A stretch of DNA of 64,000 nucleotides from assembly GCF_020164785.1 (NCBI RefSeq), contig NZ_JAIUGX010000006.1:248001-312000 (forward strand), given 5' to 3'. The notes beneath the pieces are model-generated. The model made no database searches, was not told where the DNA came from, and worked only from the letters and a program-made list of their open reading frames with translations. This document shows, one piece after another, positions 1 through 8,439 of the stretch; the stretch's first letter is position 1, and the number at the start of each line of letters is the position of its first letter. The DNA comes from Mesorhizobium sp. ES1-1. GTDB taxonomy: Bacteria > Pseudomonadota > Alphaproteobacteria > Rhizobiales > Rhizobiaceae. A program made the position numbers and the translations under genes.

Positions 1-462
1 GAGATGCGCATAGGCGGCGAAACTGGTGCCGACCGGCGCATCCTCGGGGAGGTCGATGATGCCATTATGCTCGTCGGACAGCTGCAGTTCCCGCTCGGAG
101 CACATCATGCCGTGGCTTTCGACGCCCCTTATCTTGCCGACCGTCAGCGTCACGTCAATGCCGGGCACGTAGGCGCCGGGCGCGGCGAAAGCGCCGATGA
201 GGCCTGCGCGGGCATTGGGCGCGCCGCAGACGACCTGCACGGGGGGCTTGCCGTTGCCGGTATCGACGGTCAGCACCCGCAGCCGGTCGGCATCGGGGTG
301 CTGCACCGCCGTCAGCACCTTGGCGATGACGAAGGGCTTCAGGCTGGACTTGTCGTCGACATGCTCGACTTCGAGGCCGATCGACGTCAGCCGCTCGACG
401 ATCTCGCTGAGCGGCGCGTCGGTCTCGAGATGATCCTTGAGCCAGGAGAGGGTGAATTTCAT
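1..462 (-). CDS. pheT: Phenylalanyl-tRNA synthetase beta subunit (5' part only)
   Basis: This is the N-terminal 154 codons of the beta subunit of phenylalanine-tRNA ligase; the rest lies beyond the left edge of the window. Translated from the ATG at 462, the protein begins [20 protein letters not shown], the usual start of bacterial PheT. It continues into the OB-fold tRNA-binding-like domain ([13 protein letters not shown], then [14 protein letters not shown]). With PheS it forms the (alpha-beta)2 enzyme that charges tRNA-Phe in the cytoplasm. The start codon overlaps the stop of the upstream GFA gene by 4 bases (ATGA), so translation is probably coupled. Identity is secure; only the truncated length is unusual, and that is caused by the window. 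Confidence 0.95.
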   Translation of the reverse strand, partial: MKFTLSWLKDHLETDAPLSEIVERLTSIGLEVEHVDDKSSLKPFVIAKVLTAVQHPDADRLRVLTVDTGNGKPPVQVVCGAPNARAGLIGAFAAPGAYVPGIDVTLTVGKIRGVESHGMMCSERELQLSDEHNGIIDLPEDAPVGTSFAAYAHL

Positions 463-881
463 GACTGTGTTCCGTCTAGTCTTTTGACGCTTGTTTTCAG
501 AAGTCTCGGCAGGTCGTCCGACATATGCAGGTAAGGCAGTTGCTCGCTGACATAGGCATGCAGCGTCGGCTCGAAATCGGTCGGTGCGTCCATGGCGCCG
601 AGCATGAAATAAATGTCATCCTCCAGCCGCTCATCGACATAGGCGATAGGCGAGCCGCAGATGCCGCAGAAGGAGCGCGTAACCGGCCCGTTCTCGAACA
701 TCTTTAGCGCCTTGCCGGTAAACGCCACCCGTTCCACCGCGAAGCCGACAAAGGCCGAGACCGGCGCGCCCGTCGCCCGCCGGCAATCGCCACAATGGCA
801 ATAGCTGACCTGCTGCGGTTCATCTGAAGCCTCGAACCGCACGGCGCCGCAGCGGCAACCACCGGCATGTGGCGCCGTCAT
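459..881 (-). CDS. GFA / CENP-V domain zinc-binding protein lodged between pheS and pheT
   Basis: This 140-residue protein belongs to the GFA (glutathione-dependent formaldehyde-activating-like) family of small zinc proteins. All expected Cys positions are visible: C9 and C11 (GCRCGAV), C28, C30 and C33 (YCHCGDC), and C72 and C75 (FCGICGSP). The family includes Gfa, which has been linked to S-hydroxymethylglutathione formation, but most members have no known function, so no substrate is assigned. The gene starts inside the pheS stop (ATGA, 878-881) and ends inside the pheT start (ATGA, 459-462), so the three genes are almost certainly one translationally coupled operon. In many bacteria pheS and pheT are directly adjacent, so this insertion is the odd feature. 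Confidence 0.9.
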   Translation of the reverse strand: MTAPHAGGCRCGAVRFEASDEPQQVSYCHCGDCRRATGAPVSAFVGFAVERVAFTGKALKMFENGPVTRSFCGICGSPIAYVDERLEDDIYFMLGAMDAPTDFEPTLHAYVSEQLPYLHMSDDLPRLLKTSVKRLDGTQS

Positions 882-1975
882 GGGCTGAGGCCGCCGAACA
901 AAGTGGGCATGTCGAGCGGACGGAAGCCGTAATGCGACAGCCAGCGGACGTCGGCGTCGAAGAAGGCGCGTAGGTCCGGCATGCCGTATTTGAGCATGGC
1001 GATGCGGTCGATGCCCATGCCCCAGGCAAAGCCCTGATATTCGTCCGGGTCAAGCCCGCCATGGCGCAGCACATTGGGATGCACCATGCCGCACCCGAGG
1101 ATCTCCATCCAGTCGGAGCCCTCGCCGAAGCGCACCTCGCCCGGCCGCGAGCGGTCGCACTGGATATCGACCTCGAGGCTGGGCTCGGTGAACGGGAAGA
1201 AGGACGGCCGGAAGCGCATCTTCACTGACGGCACTTCGAAGAAAGCCTTGCAGAACTCCTCCAGCACCCACTTCATATTGGCGACATTTGCGGATTTGTC
1301 GATCACCAGCCCCTCGACCTGATGGAACATCGGCGAGTGGGTGGCGTCGGAATCCTGGCGATAGGTCTTGCCCGGAATGACGATGCGGATCGGCGGCTTC
1401 TGCTTCTCCATGGTGCGGATCTGCACCGGCGAGGTGTGGGTGCGCAGAAGCTTGCGCTCGCCCTTGTCGTCCGGCTGGAAGAAGAAAGTGTCGTGCATCT
1501 CGCGCGCCGGATGTCCCTCGGGGAAATTCAGCGCGGTGAAATTGTAGTGGTCGCTTTCGATATCCGGCCCCTCGGCGATGGCGAAGCCGAGGTCGCCGAA
1601 GATCGCCGCGATCTCGTCGATGACCTGGCTGATCGGATGGATGCGGCCACGCTCTGCCGGAGACTGGCGCACCGGCAAGGTCACATCGACTTTCTCGGCG
1701 GCGAGGCGCGCGGTGATTGCCACGTCCTTCAGTTCTGCCTTGCGAGCCGCCAGAGCCTCGGTGATACGGTTCTTGAGGCCGTTGATCGCCGGCCCCTTGA
1801 CCTGACGCTCCTCGGCGCTCATCGCGCCCAGCGTCTTCAGCACTTCGGAGATCGATCCCTTCTTGCCAAGGGCGGCGAGGCGCACGGCTTCGATCGACGC
1901 CTCGTCGGCGGCCGAGGCGATATCTGCGAGCAGGGAAGCTTCCAGGGCTTCAAGATTTCCAGCGTTGGCGTTCAC
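878..1975 (-). CDS. pheS: Phenylalanyl-tRNA synthetase alpha subunit
   Basis: This is the catalytic alpha subunit of phenylalanine-tRNA ligase. Class II aminoacyl-tRNA synthetase signatures are visible: motif 2 around [20 protein letters not shown], and motif 3 near the C-terminus ([15 protein letters not shown]). The N-terminal coiled-coil tRNA-binding arm covers roughly residues 1-100. I place the start at the GTG at 1975 because GAGAGAG lies about 8 bases upstream, giving 365 residues. The frame stays open to an ATG at 2044, but that codon abuts a terminator hairpin (2043-2079) and the extra residues look non-conserved. It is first in a coupled pheS-GFA-pheT operon. Confidence 0.95.
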   Translation of the reverse strand: MNANAGNLEALEASLLADIASAADEASIEAVRLAALGKKGSISEVLKTLGAMSAEERQVKGPAINGLKNRITEALAARKAELKDVAITARLAAEKVDVTLPVRQSPAERGRIHPISQVIDEIAAIFGDLGFAIAEGPDIESDHYNFTALNFPEGHPAREMHDTFFFQPDDKGERKLLRTHTSPVQIRTMEKQKPPIRIVIPGKTYRQDSDATHSPMFHQVEGLVIDKSANVANMKWVLEEFCKAFFEVPSVKMRFRPSFFPFTEPSLEVDIQCDRSRPGEVRFGEGSDWMEILGCGMVHPNVLRHGGLDPDEYQGFAWGMGIDRIAMLKYGMPDLRAFFDADVRWLSHYGFRPLDMPTLFGGLSP

Positions 1976-2042
1976 GGCGAAAACTCTCTCGGTCGGGCAA
2001 CGCGCCATCCCCGGGCGTGTCACCAATTCGGTTACATCGGGC

Positions 2043-2079
2043 ATAAGAAAAACCCGCGCCAGCCGTGCCAGCGCGGGTT
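2043..2079 (-). terminator. Rho-independent terminator after rplT, just upstream of pheS
   Basis: A 9-bp perfect stem (AACCCGCGC at 2051-2059 with GCGCGGGTT at 2071-2079) is followed on the minus strand by TTTTTCTTA. It would end the rpmI-rplT transcript before pheS. It could also act as an attenuator for pheS, but no short frame with a run of Phe codons is visible upstream of it. Confidence 0.8.
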
Positions 2080-2129
2080 CCCCAAATCAGAATTGCGAAT
2101 GCTTGGGAAGCGCTGGGCTCGGAGCTCGA

Positions 2130-2156
2130 TCCCGAAAAGTTGCAGACTTTTCGGGA
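2130..2156. repeat. Palindromic unit, CCGAAAAGT type
   Basis: Perfect 11-bp arms (TCCCGAAAAGT at 2130-2140 and ACTTTTCGGGA at 2146-2156) surround a 5-base loop. The core resembles the palindromic unit at 2184-2230, and I read both as dispersed intergenic palindromes of a kind common in rhizobial genomes. The family assignment is from memory, not from a search. Confidence 0.6.
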
Positions 2157-2183
2157 AGATCGCGCTCCTCGCTAATTCCCCTG

Positions 2184-2230
2184 AAGCATGATGTCGTCCA
2201 AAAAGTCAGCAACTTTTTGGCATCATGCTT
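2184..2230. repeat. Palindromic unit, AAGCATGATG...CATCATGCTT, touching the rplT stop
   Basis: The outer arms AAGCATGATG (2184-2193) and CATCATGCTT (2221-2230) enclose inner arms CCAAAAAGT (2198-2206) and ACTTTTTGG (2212-2220). A 4-base bulge lies on one side. The element runs into the first base of the rplT stop codon, so it is part of the rplT 3' end and may stabilise or terminate that transcript. Confidence 0.6.
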
Positions 2231-2631
2231 TAGGCGACAGCGCTTTCAAAAGCGTTCGGCGTGGTGTTCTTCAGATATTCGAGCGCAAGCTTGGCCTTGG
2301 CGACCAGGGCTGCGAAAGCCTGCGGCTCGTGGATGGCCATGTCGGAAAGGATCTTGCGATCGATTTCGATACCCGACTTGTTGAGGCCGTCGATGAAGCG
2401 GCCATAGGTCAGGCCATGCTCGTGCGTCGCGGCGTTGATGCGCTGGATCCACAGAGCGCGGAACGAGCGCTTGCGGTTCTTGCGGTCGCGATACGCGTAC
2501 TGCATCGACTTTTCCACCGCCTGCTTGGCGATGCGGATGGTGTTCTTGCGGCGGCCGTAGAAGCCCTTGGCGGCTTTCAGGACCTTCTTGTGCTTGGCGT
2601 GCGAGGTGACGCCTCTCTTTACGCGTGCCAT
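2230..2631 (-). CDS. rplT: Large ribosomal subunit protein bL20
   Basis: At 133 residues, with the classic MARVKRGV start and GFYGRRKN and [12 protein letters not shown] basic motifs, this is bL20. bL20 binds 23S rRNA early in 50S assembly. In E. coli it also represses translation of its own operon. It lies downstream of rpmI with about 40 bases between them, and infC is further upstream on the same strand with a methyltransferase gene interposed. The usual infC-rpmI-rplT-pheST order is therefore kept with one insertion. No anomaly is seen in length or sequence. Confidence 0.98.
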   Translation of the reverse strand: MARVKRGVTSHAKHKKVLKAAKGFYGRRKNTIRIAKQAVEKSMQYAYRDRKNRKRSFRALWIQRINAATHEHGLTYGRFIDGLNKSGIEIDRKILSDMAIHEPQAFAALVAKAKLALEYLKNTTPNAFESAVA

Positions 2632-2670
2632 GTCATGATCTCCTTAAACGCTGTTCCTGAAACCGAAGGC

Positions 2671-2874
2671 TCAGAGGCCGTTCGGCAGAAAATTCTTGAT
2701 GACCTTCTTGCCATCCGGTTCAGCCAGAACCATCGTGCCGCGGGCATTTCGAATGAACTTGTTGGAACGCTTGATCATGCCGTGACGCTTGCCGGCCGCA
2801 GCCGACAGGACTTTACCCGTACCTGTGATCTTGAACCGCTTCTTGGCGGCCGATTTGGTCTTCATCTTGGGCAT
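2671..2874 (-). CDS. rpmI: Large ribosomal subunit protein bL35
   Basis: This 67-residue basic protein begins [20 protein letters not shown] and has the expected C-terminal [12 protein letters not shown]. bL35 is a small structural protein of the 50S subunit. It is followed on the same strand by rplT and is probably co-transcribed with it. In E. coli, bL20 represses rpmI translation through an upstream RNA pseudoknot. I did not identify such a structure in the roughly 225 bases upstream here, although a terminator-like hairpin stands at 2973-3005. Confidence 0.97.
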   Translation of the reverse strand: MPKMKTKSAAKKRFKITGTGKVLSAAAGKRHGMIKRSNKFIRNARGTMVLAEPDGKKVIKNFLPNGL

Positions 2875-2972
2875 TTTGCTACTCCGTTTCTATGAGGTCC
2901 CTGTCGTGCCTCCGGCACTCCACGCCTCTTGTCTTGTTCGCTTCAGGCCGACCAAAGCCCGAAAAGCAAATG

Positions 2973-3005
2973 AAACCGCCACGGCATGCCCTGCCGGGCG
3001 GTTTT
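2973..3005 (-). terminator. Hairpin terminator between the methyltransferase gene and rpmI
   Basis: AAACCGCC (2973-2980) pairs with GGCGGTTT (2997-3004), and an inner CGGCA/TGCCG stem extends the hairpin. On the minus strand it is followed by a weak T-rich tract (CATTTGCTTTT). It would end transcription from the 3100-3750 gene before rpmI. Confidence 0.55.
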
Positions 3006-3099
3006 CTTGAACGGCGGTCCTATACGTCAAAGACGGCCCGCGCGCAACACCCGCCTCGCCGCACATTCGCCGCGAGGTGGGACGCGACGAACTGTCCGA

Positions 3100-3750
3100 T
3101 CAGGGCAGCGTAAACCAGATCGGCAGCATGCCGGACTGCTGGGCACCGTCGATCAGTTCGAACACCGGCAGCGCGATGAGGAATACCAGCCCGTCGAGCA
3201 GTGTGGTGAGCAGCAGGCGCGGCCTGAAGCTGCCTGTGTCGCCTTCCTGGTAAAGCGACAGGTTCGGGAAAAAGCGCGGCACCTTGTCCAGATAGGCCTG
3301 GTAGGGCGCACCGAGCGCCTCCTTGAGGAATTTCTCCTCGCGCAGAATGACGATGTGGAAGGCGCCCGCGCAAAGCAGCGCAAACAGGATGATGCCCGAG
3401 AAGGAGCCGATCTGGGCGCCCACGCCAGCCGCGGCCAGCGTCGAGAAGACATAGAGCGGATTGCGGGTGATCGAGTACGGCCCGCCCGTCACCACTTCCG
3501 ACGATTTGCGTCCACCTATGTAGAGGGTCGACCAGAGCCGCCCGACAATGCCCAGGAAAATCAGCAGCACGCCGAACATCTCGATCGATTCATGCACCGG
3601 CGTATTCGGCGGGAAGGTCGATTGGCCGAACAGCAGCGCCAGAAACAGCACCACCACAAGTACGGCAAGAACCAGCCGGCGCATCTCCTGATAGTTGCCC
3701 AGGCCATGCTTGACGGCCTTGACGCCGGAAACCTTGACTTCATTGACCAT
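3100..3750 (-). CDS. Integral-membrane methyltransferase of the isoprenylcysteine carboxyl methyltransferase (ICMT/PEMT) type
   Basis: The protein has several hydrophobic segments (for example LVLAVLVVVLFLALLFG and IEMFGVLLIFLGIVGRLW). It also has the family's SAM-binding region: GGPYSITRNPLYVFS followed by a membrane segment and ILREEKFLKEALGAPYQAYL, matching the G-P-Y...R-N-P-x-Y and E-E...G..Y pattern of ICMT/PEMT proteins. These enzymes methylate small lipidic or protein substrates at the membrane; the bacterial substrate cannot be read here. The start is uncertain: the frame is open to 3840, and I chose the ATG at 3750 because residues before it look non-conserved, but no convincing ribosome-binding site decides the matter. 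It sits between infC and rpmI. Confidence 0.8.
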   Translation of the reverse strand: MVNEVKVSGVKAVKHGLGNYQEMRRLVLAVLVVVLFLALLFGQSTFPPNTPVHESIEMFGVLLIFLGIVGRLWSTLYIGGRKSSEVVTGGPYSITRNPLYVFSTLAAAGVGAQIGSFSGIILFALLCAGAFHIVILREEKFLKEALGAPYQAYLDKVPRFFPNLSLYQEGDTGSFRPRLLLTTLLDGLVFLIALPVFELIDGAQQSGMLPIWFTLP

Positions 3751-3891
3751 GGAGGAATCCGATCGAAGAACTTTGCCGGCGATCGCGGCATCTGGCCAAG
3801 AAGCAGACGTCCCGCTGATCGCCGGGACGCCCTGGGACATGATTCAGGCGGATTTTAGCGCGATGACCAAGCCTGACGTCATCGTGTTCAA

Positions 3892-3913
3892 AGGCATGCA
3901 TGGCATCATGCCT
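3892..3913 (-). terminator. Possible weak terminator hairpin after infC
   Basis: AGGCATG (3892-3898) and CATGCCT (3907-3913) can form a 7-bp stem downstream of infC, followed on the minus strand only by TTGAAC. The poor T-tract makes this a weak candidate. Confidence 0.3.
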
Positions 3914-3972
3914 CTTTAGGCAACACAGCGACGAAACGGATGTCAGGCCGATGCGTCCTGAAACGATCGACT

Positions 3973-4509
3973 TTAGCGCGGTGACAGCACCATCATCATC
4001 TGGCGGCCTTCGAGCTTCGGTTCCGCCTCGACCTTGGCAATGGTCGCCACTTCCTCCCGCACCTTGTTCAGAAGCTGCATGCCGAGTTCCATATGGGCCA
4101 TCTCGCGGCCACGGAAACGCAGAGTCAGCTTGACCTTGTCGCCTTCCTCGAAGAAACGGCGCACCGCCTTCATCTTAGTCTCGTAGTCATGGCTGTCGAT
4201 GTTCGGGCGCATCTTGATCTCCTTGATCTCGATGACCTTCTGGTTCTTGCGCGCCTCGGCGGCCTTCTTCTGGTTGGCGTATTTCAGCTTGCCGAGATCG
4301 AGGATCTTGACGACGGGGGGCACCGCATTGGGCGATATCTCGACGAGATCGAGCCCAGCCTCTTCGGCGAGCAGCAACGCGTCGTTGATGGAAACATCGC
4401 CGCGGTTCTGGCCTTCGGCGTCGATAAGCTGGACCCGGGGAACCCGGATATCACGGTTTGAGCGCGGCCCATCCTTGGTTGGCGCCGCTGCTTTGAAAGG
4501 TCTGCGAAT
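3973..4509 (-). CDS. infC: Translation initiation factor IF-3, rare ATT start codon
   Basis: IF-3 binds the 30S subunit, prevents premature joining of 50S, and checks the start codon-anticodon pair. The N domain ([20 protein letters not shown], then [16 protein letters not shown]), the linker ([16 protein letters not shown]) and the C domain ([27 protein letters not shown]) are all present. No ATG or GTG fits the conserved start. AAGGAG lies 9 bases before an ATT at 4507-4509, giving a 178-residue protein beginning (M)[16 protein letters not shown] starts are the known basis of IF-3 autoregulation in E. coli, so the same control is likely here. Confidence 0.95.
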   Translation of the reverse strand: MRRPFKAAAPTKDGPRSNRDIRVPRVQLIDAEGQNRGDVSINDALLLAEEAGLDLVEISPNAVPPVVKILDLGKLKYANQKKAAEARKNQKVIEIKEIKMRPNIDSHDYETKMKAVRRFFEEGDKVKLTLRFRGREMAHMELGMQLLNKVREEVATIAKVEAEPKLEGRQMMMVLSPR

Positions 4510-4730
4510 GGTCGTGGTCTCCTTGGCCGTTTCGTTCAGGGTTTTTGGTATCGATGCGTGGACGCGCCAATGTGGTGAGCGCGCGGGCGGAGTCAATAGC
4601 ACAGCATTGACAGAAAATCACCCTGGTCGCGGGCCTGCACCAAACAAAGAAGCGTGGCGAGCACTTTCCGCTTCGGCGTCGGCTGTGCCAAAAGACCGCT
4701 GCGCCACGGAGAGGCGTTAGGAAAAATGCG

Positions 4731-5501
4731 ATGACCGACACGCCCCCTGTCTTCCTGGATGTCGACGGCTCGAGAATCGCGGTACGCCACGCGGCCGGCG
4801 CCGCGCCGGGTGTCGTCTGGCTGGGCGGCTACAAATCGGACATGCTGGGCACCAAGGCCCAGACGCTGTCGGACTGGGCGACGCAGGAAGGCCACGCCTT
4901 CCTGCGCCATGACTATTCCGGCCATGGCGAATCCGGCGGCGCCTTTGCCGACGGCACGATTTCGAAATGGCTGTCGCAAAGTCTTGCCGTGTACCGACAT
5001 TTCACAAGCGGCGAACAAATCCTCGTCGGCTCCTCGATGGGGGCCTGGATCGCCTTGCGCATGGTGCAGGAGCTGCGCAAAACTGGCGACTTCAGCGTCG
5101 TCGGCCTGGTGCTGCTGGCGCCCGCCCCCGACTTCACCAGCGAACTCGTCGAACCGGGCCTGACCGAGGCGCGCAAGCGCGACCTTGCCGAAAAGGGCTT
5201 CTTCGAGGAGCCATCCGACTATTCCGCCGCGCCCTATATCTACACAAGGGCGCTTATCGAGGATGGGCGCGACAATAGGGTGATGACGGGCCCGATCGAC
5301 ACGCATTGCCCGGTGCACATTCTACAGGGACTGGCCGACGCCGACGTGCCGGCAAGCCATGCGCTGAAGCTGGTCAGCCTGCTGCCCGCCGACGACGTAA
5401 CGCTGTCGCTCATTCCCGATGGCGACCATCGCCTGTCGCGACCGCAGGATCTCGACATGCTGGTGCGGGGCGTCGCCGCCATGGTGCAGAGGGGAAGCTG
5501 A
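4731..5501 (+). CDS. Alpha/beta-fold hydrolase
   Basis: This 256-residue cytosolic protein has a complete hydrolase triad pattern. The nucleophile elbow is G100-S-S102-M-G, the acid is probably D205 in GLADADVP, and the base is H233 in DGDHRLS. An early HDYSGHGES segment forms the usual oxyanion-hole neighbourhood. It resembles the ABHD10 / acyl-thioesterase-like group in overall layout, but that narrower placement is inference and no substrate is assigned. It diverges from infC. Its stop overlaps the start of the downstream benE-like gene by one base (TGATG at 5499-5503), so the two are probably co-translated. Confidence 0.85.
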   Translation: MTDTPPVFLDVDGSRIAVRHAAGAAPGVVWLGGYKSDMLGTKAQTLSDWATQEGHAFLRHDYSGHGESGGAFADGTISKWLSQSLAVYRHFTSGEQILVGSSMGAWIALRMVQELRKTGDFSVVGLVLLAPAPDFTSELVEPGLTEARKRDLAEKGFFEEPSDYSAAPYIYTRALIEDGRDNRVMTGPIDTHCPVHILQGLADADVPASHALKLVSLLPADDVTLSLIPDGDHRLSRPQDLDMLVRGVAAMVQRGS

Positions 5502-6643
5502 TGCGCCTGTCCATTCCGATTTCCGCCTTCGTGGCGGCTATCGTCGGTTTCGGCGGGACGCTGGCCGTCGTCATCGCCGCCGCCACGGCGGTGGGCGCGA
5601 CGCAGGTCGAGACGGCGAGCTGGGTGACGGCGATCTGCCTGGCGATGGCGATCGAGAGCCTTTGGCTGTCCTGCCGCACGAAGATGCCCGTCATCACGGC
5701 GTGGTCGACGCCGGGCCTGGCGCTGATCGCGGCATCGACCGGCTTTTCGATCCATGACGCTGTCGCGGCCTTCATCGTCACCGCCATCTTGTTAATCGCC
5801 ACGGGCCTGTTCCGCCCCTTGACGCAGCTGATCTCCAGGATACCGCCCTCCGTCGCTTCGGGAATGCTGGCCGGCATCGTGGTCACCTTCGCCCTCAACG
5901 CGGTCAAGACCATCCCGGTCGATCCATGGTTGATCCTGCCGCTGATCGCGGCCTTTTTCGTCATTCGCCTGTTCAACCCGGCGCTCTCGGTCCTGGCGGT
6001 GCTGATCGGCGGCGGCCTCGCCGCCTTCCTGACTGGCCGGGTCGGCGGCCTGCCGACCCCGGAGCTGTCGACGCTGACGTTTGTTGCGCCTGAATTCAGC
6101 GCCAGGGCAATCATCGGCCTTGCGCTGCCGCTCTATCTCGTCACCATGGCGTCGCAAAACCTTTCCGGCCTCGCCGTTCTGCGCGCCGCCGGCTACGATC
6201 CGGAGCCCGGTCCACTGATCGGCGTCACCGGCCTGTTCTCGCTGCTATCGGCGCCGTTTGCGGGCTCGACCACCAACCTGGCGGCGATCTCGGCGGCGAT
6301 CTGCACAGGGCCGGACGTCCATCCGGACCCCGCGGAGCGCTGGAAGACGGGGCCGTTCTACGCGCTTGCCTATCTCGTCTTCGCGATTTTCGGCGCCTCG
6401 TTGGTGGCGATCTTCGCCGTTCTGCCGGTGAGCCTGATCGTGCTGGTCGCCGGCCTGGCGCTGATGGCTTCGCTGGCCAACGCGCTGTCGATCGCGCTGA
6501 AGGAGGAGGGGGAGCGGATGGCCGCCACCGTCACCTTCGTCGTCACGGCTTCGGGACTGACATTGTTCGGCGTCGGCGCTGCCTTCTGGGGCCTGGTCGG
6601 AGGACTGGTCGTTCTTTTCCTCGACAGTTTCAAAAAGCGATAA
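5501..6643 (+). CDS. benE: BenE family transporter (benzoate/H+ symporter type)
   Basis: This 380-residue, very hydrophobic protein has about 11-12 membrane segments and BenE-family features, including the N-terminal FVAAIVGFGGTLAVVIAA, the TAWSTPGLALIA segment and the FAGSTTNLAAISAAICTG loop. BenE of Acinetobacter imports benzoate with protons. Here there are no aromatic-degradation genes nearby, so the substrate is open. I use the ATG at 5501 that overlaps the upstream stop; the frame is open to 5306, but that part lies within the hydrolase gene. The coupling to the hydrolase suggests that the hydrolase acts on the imported compound or a derivative, which is inference. Confidence 0.85.
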   Translation: MRLSIPISAFVAAIVGFGGTLAVVIAAATAVGATQVETASWVTAICLAMAIESLWLSCRTKMPVITAWSTPGLALIAASTGFSIHDAVAAFIVTAILLIATGLFRPLTQLISRIPPSVASGMLAGIVVTFALNAVKTIPVDPWLILPLIAAFFVIRLFNPALSVLAVLIGGGLAAFLTGRVGGLPTPELSTLTFVAPEFSARAIIGLALPLYLVTMASQNLSGLAVLRAAGYDPEPGPLIGVTGLFSLLSAPFAGSTTNLAAISAAICTGPDVHPDPAERWKTGPFYALAYLVFAIFGASLVAIFAVLPVSLIVLVAGLALMASLANALSIALKEEGERMAATVTFVVTASGLTLFGVGAAFWGLVGGLVVLFLDSFKKR

Positions 6644-6758
6644 TCTTTTCATAGTCTTGTCCGGTTTTGGCGGACACTGTCTTGAATCGCCGTTTTTGCT
6701 ATCCCATTTCGATTCCACGCAGCCGATCTGGCTGTCTCCAACCGAAGGAATGGGAGAA

Positions 6759-7220
6759 ATGAACACATCCGCATTGATCCGTCCGGCCTGGACGCCGGCA
6801 ACCATCGCGTTGATGGTGATTGGCTTCATGGTGTTCTGGCCGCTCGGCTTCGCCATGCTCGCCTACATCATCTGGGGCGATCGGCTTGAAGGTTTCAAGC
6901 GTGACGTCAACCGTGCGACCGACGGCATCTTCGCCGGCTGCCGCCGCGGTTCCGACAAGGCCGCACGCTGGGGCAATGGTTCTGCCCGCACCGGCAATGT
7001 CGCTTTCGACGACTGGCGGGAAAAAGAGCTGGAGCGCCTCAACGAGGAGCGCCGCAAGCTCGACGAGATGCTGACCCAGTTCGACGAGTACGCCCGCGAA
7101 TTGCGCCGCGCCAAGGATCAGGACGAGTTCGACCGCTTCATGGCCAACCGCAACAAATCGTCGGCGCCGACGACGACCGACACCAAGCCCACAAAGGGCT
7201 CGGGCCTGCTGGACGACTGA
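6759..7220 (+). CDS. DUF2852 family protein
   Basis: The protein has 153 residues. A hydrophobic segment (TIALMVIGFMVFWPLGFAML, residues about 12-31) is followed by a charged region with a probable coiled coil (WREKELERLNEERRKLDEML). This layout fits the DUF2852 proteins common in rhizobia, whose function is unknown. It is probably anchored in the inner membrane with the coiled coil in the cytoplasm. The start at 6759 is supported by GGGAGAA just upstream; the frame is open to 6657. A strong terminator follows the stop, so this is likely a single-gene unit. Confidence 0.8.
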   Translation: MNTSALIRPAWTPATIALMVIGFMVFWPLGFAMLAYIIWGDRLEGFKRDVNRATDGIFAGCRRGSDKAARWGNGSARTGNVAFDDWREKELERLNEERRKLDEMLTQFDEYARELRRAKDQDEFDRFMANRNKSSAPTTTDTKPTKGSGLLDD

Positions 7221-7247
7221 GCACGGCAAGCGGTCACCGCGCAAATG

Positions 7248-7280
7248 ACGGCGTCGCGAAAGCGGCGCCGTTTCTTTTTT
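7248..7280 (+). terminator. Rho-independent terminator after the DUF2852 gene
   Basis: ACGGCG (7248-7253) pairs with CGCCGT (7266-7271) and is followed directly by TTTCTTTTTT. This is a textbook intrinsic terminator in the correct position and orientation. Confidence 0.85.
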
Positions 7281-7318
7281 GTTCTACTCGTTTCCTCGAA
7301 TCGCGTAATGCTGCGCCA

Positions 7319-8077
7319 ATGTCCTTCGGCTTCTTCCGCACCCCGACAAAGCCCAAGCCCGCGCCTGTCGAAGAGCGCGAGCACGTGGTTGCCGGCCGTT
7401 CCTTGCCGCTCAAGATCGTCGAGAACGATCGCGCCAGGCGACTGACGTTGCGCATCGATTCCGGTGGCCGCGGCCTGCGCATCACCGTGCCCCCCGGCCT
7501 GCGCCGGGGCGAGGTGGAGAAGTTCCTCGACCGCCATCAGGGATGGCTGGAGCAGCGGCTGGCCAAGGTGCCGAACCGGCCGCAGGTGCGGCCCGGCATC
7601 AAGATCCCGCTTCGCGGCGTGCCGCATCGCATCGTCCATGAGCCTTCGAAGCGTGGCACGGTGACCGTCTCGAACGATGAGCACGGTCCGCTCTTGATCG
7701 CGCATGGCGATCGCATTCATTTGCCGCGGCGCATCGCCGATTTCCTCAAGCGCGAGGCGAAATCAGAGATAGAGGCGTTGGTGGCCAAGCATACGCAGGC
7801 TTTGGGCAAGCGCGCCAAGGCCATCCGCTTCAAGGACACGTCAAGCCGGTGGGGCTCCTGCACGTCCGAGGGCAATCTGTCGTTTTCCTGGCGCATCATG
7901 ATGGCGCCCTCCCCGGTGATCAATTATCTCGTCGCGCATGAGGTGGCGCATCTCAAGGAGATGAACCACGGCCCGAAATTCTGGAAATTGTGCGAAGAGC
8001 TTTGCCCGGACACCGAGCGCTGCAAGGCCTGGCTCAAGCGCAATGGCGGCGCCTTGCAGTCGATTGCGTTCGAGTAG
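7319..8077 (+). CDS. YgjP-type zinc metallopeptidase (M48/DUF45 group)
   Basis: This 252-residue protein carries the zinc-protease signature H207-E-V-A-H211 with a probable third ligand H217 in MNHGPKFW. The preceding RFKDTSSRWGSCTSEGNLSF stretch is typical of YgjP/DUF45 proteins, which are often annotated as SprT-like. No membrane segment or signal peptide is seen, so it should act in the cytoplasm. E. coli YgjP has no settled physiological role, and I assign none. The gene stands alone between a terminator and a convergent small gene. Confidence 0.88.
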   Translation: MSFGFFRTPTKPKPAPVEEREHVVAGRSLPLKIVENDRARRLTLRIDSGGRGLRITVPPGLRRGEVEKFLDRHQGWLEQRLAKVPNRPQVRPGIKIPLRGVPHRIVHEPSKRGTVTVSNDEHGPLLIAHGDRIHLPRRIADFLKREAKSEIEALVAKHTQALGKRAKAIRFKDTSSRWGSCTSEGNLSFSWRIMMAPSPVINYLVAHEVAHLKEMNHGPKFWKLCEELCPDTERCKAWLKRNGGALQSIAFE

Positions 8078-8110
8078 ATGCCGCAAGTAAGTAAGCGCCG
8101 TCAGAACCGC

Positions 8111-8329
8111 TCAACCGTCATTCGCCGCATTCAACTCCTCCGGCCGCAAGCCCTCGTCTTCATGGTGCGGCCAGGGCAGGAAGTCGGCGTCGAAGGCGTC
8201 GCCAGTGAAATAGTCGAGCGCGCGGTGCGCCTCGGCGCCGTTGAAGGCGGCCTGGTCCATCAGATGGGCGATGACCTCGCGCGCCTGTGCGATCTTCTGC
8301 TTCAATTCGGCAATGGTTGCGTCCGCCAT
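8111..8329 (-). CDS. Small conserved-looking protein, function unknown
   Basis: A 72-residue soluble acidic protein begins MADATIAELKQKIAQAREVI, with a probable N-terminal helix and a tail rich in Asp, Glu and His (DADFLPWPHHEDEG). The ATG at 8329 is preceded by GGGAG at suitable spacing; the frame is open to 8389. Codon use matches neighbouring genes, and the reading frame looks real rather than a shadow, since nothing is encoded opposite it. I do not recognise the family. It lies convergent to the YgjP gene and divergent from trpF. Confidence 0.6.
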   Translation of the reverse strand: MADATIAELKQKIAQAREVIAHLMDQAAFNGAEAHRALDYFTGDAFDADFLPWPHHEDEGLRPEELNAANDG

Positions 8330-8439
8330 GAGTCTCTCCCGCCTGTCATCAAGTCGAACCAAAGGTAGCGCTATTTGCCACGCTGGCAACGGCGTGCTTT
8401 TTCTCGACTTTCGCCGCGTTTCATGCCAATCCCCGCGCC

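Noticed and set aside
1976..2044. Upstream extension of pheS to the ATG at 2044
   Set aside because: That ATG abuts the terminator hairpin, has no ribosome-binding site, and the extra residues do not look like PheS; the GTG at 1975 has a good site.
2083..2229. A pheM/pheL-like leader peptide for pheS
   Set aside because: I read all short frames here: none has a run of Phe codons.
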